From assembly GCF_026745355.1 (NCBI RefSeq), contig NC_079205.1:52952283-53016282 (forward strand): a stretch of DNA of 64,000 nucleotides, read 5' to 3'. Position 1 is the first letter of the stretch. Each line of letters opens with the position of its first letter. This document shows, piece after piece, positions 12,272-22,341 of the stretch. This DNA is from Beta vulgaris subsp. vulgaris. Taxonomy: Eukaryota; Streptophyta; Magnoliopsida; Caryophyllales; Amaranthaceae. A program made the position numbers and the translations under genes. Under the pieces are notes generated by a model. That model saw only the letters and a program-made list of their open reading frames with translations, was not told the origin of the DNA and ran no database searches.

Positions 12272-12283
12272 GCTCTGATACCA
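12272..12283 (-). other. tRNA-iMet primer binding site of the gypsy element
   Basis: Three bases inside the 5' LTR end, the minus strand reads TGGTATCAGAGC, the standard plant initiator-methionine tRNA primer site. This fixes the element's orientation. Confidence 0.93.
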
Positions 12284-14252
12284 CTTTGTAACACCCCGAT
12301 AATTCTCTCTTTCTAGAAAATACCTTTATAACAAATCTAGAGAATTACCCAGGCATTATCGCCCATGTGATAATGTTTCGGCTTACTCAGAATTTTGCAG
12401 CGGAAAACTTATTAAAACAAAAAAATCAACTTTATTAAACTTATGAAACCAAATGACAATGTCAAACTTAAACACACCAACTAAATAAACCTCAAACTTA
12501 AATAAAGATGTTCCTACAAAAACAACTTAAATAATACTAATGTCACAAAAGCCTCTCCATTCCAGATTCCCCAATGGTATGCATCTTCGAACCTGTAATG
12601 TCAATGCTTTCTTGACTCTGCTCCCCCGAAGGATCACCACAGGATCAATAGGCAAAGCCATGATCACAAACACAGACAAGCATGTAATCAGCAAAGCTGA
12701 GTACTACATATCAGACATAAATAATCCTAAACATGATACTACAAACACAACTTGCAGGAATAAATAATAACATAAGTAAACAATACTCTACCGACAACTT
12801 TTACTGAACTAAACTTAACCCAACTTTTTATTACTTTAATGGAATAGTTATTGGACGAGTTGTCCTGCCAATAAAAATGAAATGGGGCGCGACTCCGCAT
12901 TTCAGAGTGACCTGCGATATCGAGGAACCTTTGAATAAAAAGGGATGGTGATCAATCCATTCCTAGAAAAGCTATGGCACGCTCACCATAACCCCAACCC
13001 TTATGTCCAACTCTAGACGTGCACCAGTCTAAAGTCTATAACCTATTCTCGTTTCACTTTACGTTGCATTCATTTTAATATTTGTGTTGACACCACAACA
13101 ACCAAATAACACACAATTCACAATCACATAATCATAACAAAATTCTTTTTATCTTTGGATTAACAAGTGTTCACAACTTATCAATCAAGACTTCTTTTAT
13201 TTCCTTTTATCCTTTGTTGAACCAAGCCAACAGAAATTCGTACCTTTATATAGGTATAATCCATACTTACCAAATAAGATCTACGGTTCTTATAAGATAA
13301 ATAAATAATCTCCAAGAATCTATGTAACACATGATTCCAACTTAATTACATTAATTCACTCACGAATTAATACCAAGAACTGAACTTATCTGTTTGCATC
13401 AAACTTCCATACAAACATACATACTCATAACTACTTCCCTTTTACATGTAGCACATAGGCAAAATATCATGTAAAACAATTTCAGTAAAACATATATATG
13501 AACAACAAGGTCCTATGCATGATACTAATAAATAAGAACACCCCTAAGGCATGTTTCTAAACCATATAGCACGTAGACTATGTACGTACCTTGTATAAAC
13601 GCAACGGTAGGCCACTTTTATGCTCTAAAAGTCCCCTACTGTGAATTCTCCGCCTAGAACAATCAAATAATCAAGTAAATACTTGAACTAAAAAAAATAC
13701 AGCAACTTTAAAAACGTCCCAAACCCTTTTAAACGTCTTTAAAAATCGTTTTTATAATTTAAACCCTCGTTATTTTTAATCCCTAGTATAGTACAACTAT
13801 TCTACTGATTAAAAATCATTAAAAACCTTAAAATACTAACTTTCTGAATTTCCAGCATTTATAAAATTTTCTAAACCTTCTGAAAATATTTTAAATGCAT
13901 ATAAAAATCGTATTCCAATCAAAATTCATATTCATACTTTAAATATACGGTTTTTAGTGATTTAAAACCCTAAAAACCATATCTTTCATGATTAAAACTA
14001 AAAATAATAAATCTGAAATTTTTTCTTTTATACATATGAAAACCGAAACTAAGTTCTTCATAATAAATAATAATTCAAATCATAATCATGTAAATAGTAA
14101 TAAAATAACAATAAAAATTAGGACTTTAATGGAATCTTAAAGGAGAAGTAAAGAAAAACAACCGAAATTGGAGGAGGAAGAGCAGCGCCGGACTGAAGGA
14201 CAGCAGCAAGGACCGGCTGCAGCAGGGTTTCGGCTTCAAGAAAATTTTTGTG

Positions 14253-14277
14253 ACGTTTCTTGTTCAACAAGAAACGT
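14253..14277. promoter_or_regulatory. 25-bp palindrome with TGACG words in the LTR
   Basis: ACGTTTCTTGTT and its exact complement flank a single C. The upstream edge reads TGACGTTTC, a TGACG word of the kind bound by TGA-class bZIP factors. The same palindrome is intact in the other LTR at 6073-6097. A regulatory role is inferred. Confidence 0.45.
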
Positions 14278-14438
14278 TACTTAGCGAAGAAGAAACGATT
14301 TTTGAGAGAAAAAAATATGAACTCACGCACAAAGAGAGAGGAGAGAGAAAATGTCGAGTGAGGGGAGAGAATTTCAGAATCACGTGCAAGGGAGGAGAGA
14401 GAAAATAGAGTGTAGGGCAAAATATTTGGGTTTTAGGA

Positions 14439-14448
14439 TATTTAAATA
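14439..14448 (-). promoter_or_regulatory. TATA-like box of the gypsy LTR
   Basis: CCTATTTAAATATCC on the minus strand, about 360 bp inside the 5' LTR, is the best TATA-like sequence in the proximal part of the repeat, and the other LTR keeps it. The transcription start was not located. Confidence 0.3.
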
Positions 14449-15029
14449 GGCTAATCCTATTGGGCTTAGGAAAAGAGACTTCAAAAATTAAAACTTTGAT
14501 GACTAACAAGATGGGCTTATTAGGACTTTAGTCATCAAATTATCCTTTTCCTTTTTATTACTTTTGGGCTTTCGATTCCATTAAGTTTTCTTTTCAAATA
14601 TGCTTTTAATAATAAACTCTTATTGAAAACACGCTTAATTAAAATATTACAAATTTTATTAAGCTAAGAAAAATATTTTTAGTTGACTTTTAAAACAGTC
14701 AACCCTTTTTAAAAGTCAAATCATTTTCCAAACTCATTTGGATTTAAATATAACTACATAAATACCTTAATATATTTATGAAAATCCTTTAAAAAATGTG
14801 GGGGATTACAGTTCAGTTCACCTTATTTTTGCTTATTTCAGATCTAGTCAGATCAAAGCAGAAAAAATAAAGTTCAGATCAAACCAGAAAAAATAAGTTT
14901 AGAACAAATCAGATAAGTTCAGATCAGATCATGCTTCTATTTAAAAACTCATTATTACTATTAATACTATTATTTACTTAGACATTTGTTCAAAAGGATT
15001 ATTGTTGTTGTTGTTGTTGTTGTCAACTT

Positions 15030-15670
15030 AATTAGCCCTAAGTTAACTTAATTAGCCCTAATTAACCTAATTAAACCTTAAACTCTCCCTAACCCAACCC
15101 CAACCCCCAACCCTACCCCCCAAACCCTAGACCCACCAGCCCCACCCCCTCCCCTCCCCCTCGCCGGCAACCTCGCATACCCCCTTTGCGACACCCCCTT
15201 CCCTTCGCCTCGCTCGCTCGCGCCTCCCCTCCCCCTCCCTCACTCTCGTCACGCCTCCCCTCCCCCTCCCTCACCCTTGTCGGCCCCGCGCGAATTCAGA
15301 GTGGCGGATTCAGAGTGGCGAATTCAGAGTGTTGTTTCTGGTTCATTGGAGGAGAGAGAAAGGTCGAAAATTCGAAAAAATTCAGAGTGGTGGCGCGAGC
15401 GAGCGAGGCAAAGGAGGAGGGGGGCGGCGCGACTGTGGTCCATGGACGGGGAAGGGGAGGCGCGATGGAAGGAGGGGGAGGGGAGGCGCGAGCGAGGCGA
15501 AGGGAGGGGAGGGGGCGGCGTGACTGGCGGGGAAGGGGAGGGGGGCTGGGTGATGGGGTTGGGGTTGTTAGTGGGGGGTGGTGGGTTAGGAGAGAGAGAG
15601 GGGGTTAGGTTAGTTAGGTTTTTTAGGATTTTTTACGTTAATTAGGGTTTTTTAGGGTTAATTAACACTA
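15030..15670. repeat. GC-rich fold-back (long imperfect inverted repeat)
   Basis: The left arm (about 15040-15290) runs from CCCTAATTAACC through CCCTAACCC, CCTCCCCTCCCCC and CGCTCGCTCGCGCC. The right arm (about 15385-15665) carries the complements in reverse order: GGCGCGAGCGAGCGAGGC, GGGGAGGGG, GGGTTAGG, GGTTAATTAA. The centre holds repeated GAATTCAGAGTGG. Reading frames through it are only low-complexity Arg/Gly-rich by-products. A (GTT)n run at 15002-15022 lies just outside. Confidence 0.7.
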
Positions 15671-15724
15671 ATGACTAATGGAGTTAACCGCCGTTAGTCA
15701 TTAAGGGCATTATTTGTCATTTTT

Positions 15725-15845
15725 TAAAAAATTTGGGATATGTGGTGAATGTTTTTAAAAGTTAGGGGTATCTGGTGAATTTTGAAAAAAATTGGGGTAT
15801 TTGGTGAATAAATTTTCTTGTTAGGGGTATTTGGTGAAAAGGCCG
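15725..15845. repeat. Four tandem copies of a GGGGTATTTGGTGAA unit
   Basis: Units GGGATATGTGGTGAAT, AGGGGTATCTGGTGAAT, TGGGGTATTTGGTGAAT and AGGGGTATTTGGTGAAA are spaced about 33 bp apart next to the fold-back. No gene is seen from 15845 to 16466; the stretch is AT-rich with AAT/ATT runs and the AAGTTCAGATCAGATC repeats. Confidence 0.65.
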
Positions 15846-16465
15846 TATTTTATAGTATATGGAAAAAAAGAGTTGAATCTAACGACTTTTCAAGTGTGAA
15901 ACATTTTCTTTAAGGGAAAGTGTGAAACATTTTATAAGTGCTCTTATAAATTAATGACTTGGATTATATAATTATTTTTAGTATTAATTATTATTTTTTT
16001 TTTTTTTGAGGGGAAGTATTAATTATTATTATGATTATAATTATTGTTGGTGTTATTATAATAATGATAATAATAATAATAATTATTAATAAAAGTTGTG
16101 AAAAAGTTGTGATAGAAATAAAATGATAATAATAGTAATACTATAAATAAGATCTTATAATATATTGCATAATAATGAATCACAAAGTAATAATATGATA
16201 GTAATAATATATATTGTATAAAAGATAAGATCTTGTAAATCAGATCAGGTCAAATCATATCAGATCATATCAGGAAAAATAAGTTCAGATCAGATCAGAT
16301 AAGTTCAGATCAGAAAATTTCAGGTAAACTAAACATAGGCTTAGTCACTTTTGTTGCCTTTTTAACCCCAAACCTCGCATCTCGCATTTAATGACCTCAG
16401 TTTTGTGTTGATGCAATGACCTCAGTTTTGAAACTATCATAAATAAAACATAAAATACCAAATAA

Positions 16466-16645
16466 ATGTTGGCCCAGTGGTGATGGAGACTGGCTTTGGT
16501 AGGACGGACCCGTGTTCGAATCTCCGCAACACCCTTGGGAGAGGAATGGAACCTAACCACCCCGAACTTGGCCTCGATCCGGATGTAGCCCGAAGGGTGA
16601 ACCGGGCGCAAACACCAAAAATAAAAAATAAAAATAAAAACAAAA
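16466..16645 (+). mobile_element. tRNA-derived SINE
   Basis: An A box (TGGCCCAGTGG, 16470-16480) and a B box (GTGTTCGAATCTC, 16512-16524) stand at RNA-polymerase-III spacing, followed by a body of about 95 bp and an A-rich tail (CAAAAATAAAAAATAAAAAT). Similar AAAACATAAAATA and AAAACATAAATAA on the two sides look like a target duplication. No tRNA fold is complete, so this is a SINE and not a tRNA gene. Confidence 0.7.
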
Positions 16646-16859
16646 CATAAATAACATAATTTTCAATAAGAAAAATTAAATATCAATAAAAGAGCATATT
16701 ACTCTATAGCAAACACCTTACCACTTCAACATTTTATGGAAGAAGTCCTCACCTTTTCACGACTCTTCATGCCTTCCATCACTGATTTTACCAATTGAAT
16801 GACCTATCCCATTGCCAAAAGACAAATGTTTTTTGCCGTGAGAAATTCCTTGAATTAGC

Positions 16860-16946
16860 TTTGAATCCTCTAAACTTCTTCCCATGTTTTGGCTTCGCTG
16901 ACCACCAAAACAACATAAACATGGGAAGAAGTTTAGAGAATTCAAA
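16860..16946. repeat. Near-perfect hairpin, 30-bp stem and 27-nt loop
   Basis: Left arm 16860-16889 (TTTGAATCCTCTAAACTTCT, then TCCCATGTTT) pairs with right arm 16917-16946 with one mismatch, a G-U in one strand. It lies about 390 bp past the ACBP stop codon, so it may be in or near that gene's 3' end. It carries no TA or other target duplication. It could be a small-RNA hairpin or a recent inverted duplication. Confidence 0.75.
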
Positions 16947-17331
16947 ATAACTAAAACTAAAAATGACAGTAGTACTCAAAATCTTATCTTAATTAGGTAA
17001 AAAAAAACAGATCCCAACATAAACAAAAATTTATACCTCTCAATCTTTAAGTGTAGTCTTTACACCTTTTTAAAAATTACATACTACCGGAAGTAAAAAC
17101 TGGGGGGGAAAATACAAGCAGTATGGTGAGCCGGAAAATACTACATGACTATTTTATACAGGGTTTTCCAATTTGTATTCCCCTTTGATGCCTTAAAATT
17201 AGGACTAGGAAAAATAAAATTGATTATTATCCTCGGACCAAAAAATCAAATCTGGTAGACAAAGCAAAACATAATGAATTTCACTGAGAAACAAAATCAA
17301 TCACAAACAAAGCAACATTCTCTACTCTGAA

Positions 17332-20300
17332 TCAGGCATCATTCTCTGTTTGAGGGGGGGACCCTGCAAGCCAACCCCATACACCACCAGAACCCTGCTT
17401 CTGCTTCGCATTTAAGGCTGCTTGCTCAGAGGCCGCCTTCTGTCTACGCAGGAGTTCTAGTTCTTTTTCCAATTGCTCCATTGTTTGTAGCTTTTGCCGT
17501 AACTCGGCAACATCGACCTGCCAATCAAGTAATGATCAGCAATCAACTTTATTATTGACGCACAAAAACATAGTTGAATGTGTTCAATTTTGCGATTTCT
17601 TAGTAAGTTTCAGGGAAAACTAATAGTACAGGCATCAATTAAGGCTCAAGATGATCTCGTCTCATAGATCCATAATCCTCAACACTGATTCTTATGATTG
17701 AAAAATTGTCAAGAGACCAAGAAGACCAAACTTCAACCTGAATAATATGTATCATCTGCTCAACCTCACTAGGTTCAGGAGGGAAGATACATATATCCTA
17801 GTGATGATAACCCATGCACAGCAAACAGGTGTAGAGTAGCCGAGTAGGATTCGCAAGACAAAATAGAAGGTATTTTGGAGAGAATATTAAGTTCACATAC
17901 CGTGCATGATTTATCATTACCTCTTAGGTTAGGTGGACTTAATATCTACGAAGTGTGGGAAGAATTATCATCCCTAATGTCAACATTTCATTGATTTCCG
18001 CTTTTCCCCCTTGAAATGTTTTCAAATACTTAAAACTATTGGAAAAGGTCAGCCATTAATTCCTACATGAAATGGGCACAAAACCATATATCCAAAATTC
18101 TCCTTTTTCTGAATTTCTCATCCAACAACCTACAAGAGATGGCCACAACCATTTAAGCATGATTCAACAATCCATCCAAAGATAGAGGTGTGCATATCTG
18201 TGCCAATTCCATATGGAACTACAAAGATATTACAAATCCAGCAAGCATCATTCTGATATAATCTAAAGTTTGGATCAAGAGAGGTGTCAATTAAGCCTCT
18301 CGGGAAAAAATACAGTAGAACATATCAAGTCTGGCAACACATACCTCAAGTTTAAAACACCTTGACTGCTCTGCAGCAAGCTGACCACGTACGGATTGGA
18401 GCTCCTGCAAAGGGGAAAAAGATCCAACTTAAATTTGAAAACAAAAGTAGTTTGAGGTTTCCAACTCACGTCTGATGTCATGTGTATTGCTCTCAGGCGC
18501 AAAATGGCACACTAAACCAAGGCAAAAATTGTATTTGTATTATAGATTGAATGGCATGAGGTTTCAATAAAAAACTTCTGTATACACAACATATGATAAG
18601 AGACAAAAACAAAGATTCCTTCCCACAAGAATGTACATCAAACAGATTCTGTTTTACAAAAACTAGTGTTCTTTCTGTCTTGGTCTACTTCTATTATACA
18701 GGTAAATAGATTAAGATCTCGAGAGTCTAGGGTGCTTGGCCATTATACATTCGAATTGTCAGGGTAATTCAAGAAGTTATATCCCAATTAACTGGAAACT
18801 CCCGGATATACAATCTTGGTTGAGCTGGTGGAAACAAAGCCCCAGAAACAAAACTCTAGCAGACCAGAGAGCTGCCCCAGACAAAAAGCTCTTTCGATTT
18901 AACTGTTTCAAATAAATTTAAGGAGCACTAGCAAAGCTATATAATTAACACACCAACATAATAGAGCGCAACAAATACTCCAGGTACTTTGGAGTTCGGA
19001 TGCTACAGGAAAGCTCTTTCGATTCCCATACTTGTTGTTTGTTAACACATTTTAATCATTTCCTTTACCCTCTCCTTTCCCCCAAAGCTCCTCTACTTCC
19101 ATTACCCACCCCCCCCCCCGGTTTCACTTACCCTTTCCCTTCTCTATTCCATGGTCACTTTGACCAATGATTCACCACCACCCCAGCCACTGAACCACTA
19201 CACCAATTCCATCGACCCACTACCCCCTACCACTGTCCCCACCTCTACCGCCAACCTAACCACTACCCTATCCACCGCAACAACCACCCGGAACCACCAC
19301 CCTATCCACTGCAACAACCACCCGGAACCACCACCCTATGTACGAAAATTACCACGGCACCACCTTAGTCACATAAACCATCACATAAGCAACAACCATC
19401 CACCCAAAAATCTCCAACACTACTTCAAAATCCATAACCTTAAAAAGTCAAAAAAGTAAATCAAGAATAACAAGGATGAGTACCTTTTCTTATGGCTTTA
19501 GATGCTCAAAGTCGACCATGAGAACTCTAGATCTAGAGTTTCCACGGTCGAATTTAACATTTAAAACCTAACAGTTCAATTTTAATGGTGGTGGAGAAGG
19601 AAAAGAAAGAAGGGGGCAGTGGTAAGAGGTGGTGGCCGTGGTGGTGAAGGGCAGCGGTGATGGAAAACTGTGAGGGGGTAGGTGGTACATGAGAGAGAGG
19701 GGGAAAAGATGGTGGAGCAACGGTGAGAAGAGAAAGAGAGGTATTTAACCCAAATAACATTTTTAATCAAAGGGTTTTCCTTTCTCTTGTTTCTCTTTCT
19801 TAAACTCTTTCCCTTTCCCCTTCATAAACCAAATGGCTCCTTATATGGGGAATCAGATAATTTAGAGCACCTTCCTCCAAAAATCCACCCATATTGGCAT
19901 ATATAGTGAACCAGACATTTTGACAACGCCCACTTACCAAATAGTGGGAACATCATTACACTAATTCATCCAGCACTCTACGAAACAATAAGAACTTATT
20001 ACACTCCATCTTCTCTAAGTTGATTGCAAACCCCACGTATTTCATAATCATTAGCATATAAACAAGCAATAGATTGCAGATGACAAAAATTGTGATAATG
20101 ATGAGATATAACCTTTACAAGGTCTGCATTTCGATTTTCAGCTTCTGCTAACTCTTGCTTCAACTGTTGATTCTGTAAACTTTCTCTACTTAGTTCAGAT
20201 TCCAGCTCTTCCTTTTCTTTCTTCAGAGTTCTTAAACCTTCTCCACCCTCTTTGCTTCTAATCTTCTGCACAAAAAGGCAAAAGGCATATTGACATCAAA

Positions 20301-22298
20301 GACAGCAGAAGATTCAACAGAATGACTAGGCTACAAAATTATGAAGAAAGTGCAAAATAGTATTGACAATATTTATCCGTGCTGGTGCATATGACAACTA
20401 TTCTGACTATTCATCCCGTTGGTCCCAGAAAATAACTAACATATTGGCGTTGTTAAATTACCTCCCCGTCAATATTGTCCACTACGATTTCCCTAATTTT
20501 TCCATCTGGCCCTGCATCGGCTTCAGATTCCAAATCTCTAGTGGCATTTGTGGCATTATGCACAGCAGAGACATTGTCAGGTTCAGGTGTTCCTATCATC
20601 TTCGCCTGCAAAGTTGATTTGTGGCTAGGTCTGAGAACATGAACCTGCCAAAAACACATGATATTAAGATAAGCATATGAAGAATAATACAAATTCATTC
20701 AGAATGGAACAATTTAAGAGGCAGGGAACATGACGACCTCATTGTTGTAACGCCCATTATAACCTCCAAAAGCAACCAGAATATCTTCCCCATTGTATGA
20801 GCCCACAACCAAACTTACGCCCTGAAATAGAAGAAAAAGTATGATACAATGCTCTAATAAAGAAGCGTGTAAATAAGAGCTGTTCTCCACAGAACAACCC
20901 TGGTTGTATTGGCACGTGTTAGCAAAAGAGTGCAGGCCTGTAGCAACGAGAAATGTGCTCATCAAAGCAACATAGTTAGAACAAGGACAATTACAAAAAT
21001 AGGCTGATCTATTGCAACACAGATATAAATATCCATCGCAAATTTGTATTATATGAGATGGACTATAACATTAACCCATTAGCGATTTAAAGTTATCCAC
21101 CTACAGATAAAAATGCACCTGGTGCAATCAAAAGCCACCTTGCAAATAAATTAAAGCCAATCCTAAAAGCTATTTTCTCCACCCACAATTTTCTCACAGT
21201 TCCTATATATGGATGTTCCAAATTTTTCTTCACCTTTATATTCGAGACCTGAATGAAAAACAAATCTTCTCTATATCACATAACCCTTCTTCTCTCTTCA
21301 GGGCATAATTCACTTTCTATATCTCAATAATACTCTCATTAACAATCCTAAAATACGTGCACAAACCCAAAGGTGATATATGTTCTGCTATTTTAGGCAG
21401 TATAGGTCACCCCAACATAAATTGCTATTATATACATTTGATTTACCAAAGAGTCCTCTCATTCACATCAACAACGCAAGATAACATTGCCAAAGCCTTA
21501 ATCTCGTAGGATGGGGTTGACTACATGACTCAAGAATTAATCTCCAGTGGTTGCCCGCATAGATCATCCACCTCCATGGCTCCATTTCCTTCTATCAGGT
21601 GCTGTAATGCTCCTGCAAACCTGATCTTCAAACCATTCTTAGGGCCCTCTACCCATGTCATACTTGGTCTACAGCGACTTCTTCTAAGAAAATCCATTAG
21701 ATTAACCCAACTTTCCACTACCCTTGCTGGTGCACCATTCTAGGTGACTTCCCGTTATACTACCTCAGATCCAATAACGAGATAAACAGGATTAGCAAAT
21801 CTAAGATGCACGAGTAAGATTGTCCACATCAGACCTTGCCTACCTATATTATTAGACAAGATATGGTAGGTTTTTCTGTAAACATGAAAAAAAAAAGAGT
21901 AGCACAATGGACAGTCTGATGTGAGTTATGATTTCCACTTACACAGTAAGCAGCTTACCTCACTAGCAAGGGAAACACGTCCTTTGACTGAAGTAACAAC
22001 TGACCAGACAAGTGTCGACATATTGAGGACAAGAGTCTCAGAGGCACCTGCCAAATACAGCAAGAACATGCTTAAAGACTATGGGAGCTGTCCAAGATAA
22101 AATTCTCATGTTGGATAAAGAAGACAGACCAAGGAAGGTAAGAAAAATGCAAGTACTGTTTCAATAGTAACTTCTGAAAGAGCTAGAAACAAACTTTACA
22201 CAGACAACTACTTCCAAGTAAGAAAGCCTATTCTTTTTTACCTCAGATGAACAAAATTACATCCATTAGCACCCAATTGTTTTCCTACAATCCCATAA

Positions 22299-22341
<43 letters not shown>

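Larger units (their letters stand above)
4163..14810 (-). mobile_element. Ty3/gypsy chromovirus (Tekay-like), complete but inactive
   Basis: Two 2.5-kb direct repeats, each starting TGTAACACCCCGATAATTC and ending GGGGGATTACA on the plus strand, bound 5.7 kb of internal DNA read from the minus strand. A 5-bp duplication GTTCA (4158-4162 and 14811-14815) marks the insertion. A tRNA-Met primer site and a polypurine tract sit in the right places. Domain order is gag, protease, RT, RNase H, integrase, chromodomain, as in gypsy elements, and the C-terminal chromodomain places it among chromoviruses. Long LTRs and the GMPPxRxVEFTIDLVPG-type linker suggest the Tekay lineage. Frames are broken at least five times. 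Confidence 0.93.
12287..14810 (-). repeat. 5' LTR of the gypsy element
   Basis: This 2524-bp repeat begins TG and ends CA and is the partner of 4163-6615. Together with the primer site beside 12287 it is the promoter-bearing copy. Confidence 0.93.
4150..16343. mobile_element. Older inverted-repeat element split by the gypsy insertion (limits approximate)
   Basis: Taking out the gypsy element joins 4162 to 14816 and gives one end reading CAGGGTATGTTCAGTTCACC. The complement of 16343 inwards reads AAGCCTATGTTTAGTTTACC, a clear terminal inverted repeat. Both ends continue into AAGTTCAGATCAGATC-type subterminal repeats (14820-14935 and 16230-16325). Flanking AGTAACACT and AGTCACTTT match at 6 of 9 bases, which would suit a decayed 9-bp duplication of a MULE-like element. 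No transposase is visible. The family is not established. Confidence 0.4.

Noticed and set aside
12540..12767. 75-residue plus-strand frame in the LTR
   Set aside because: The matching region of the other LTR breaks it, and it runs against the element's orientation.
15060..15120. CCCTAACCC words as a telomere-like tract
   Set aside because: Irregular and not the CCCTAAA plant repeat; part of the fold-back arm.
15186..15645. Three overlapping Arg/Gly-rich frames of 64-140 residues
   Set aside because: Low-complexity translation of the GC-rich inverted repeat; overlapping frames are open equally, and there is no start context or domain.
16470..16524. tRNA gene suggested by A and B boxes
   Set aside because: No acceptor stem or cloverleaf can be closed; the A-rich tail and flanking duplication fit a SINE.
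19151..19459. Thr/Pro/His-rich frame of 102 residues
   Set aside because: Follows from CCACC repeats inside an intron of the opposite strand.
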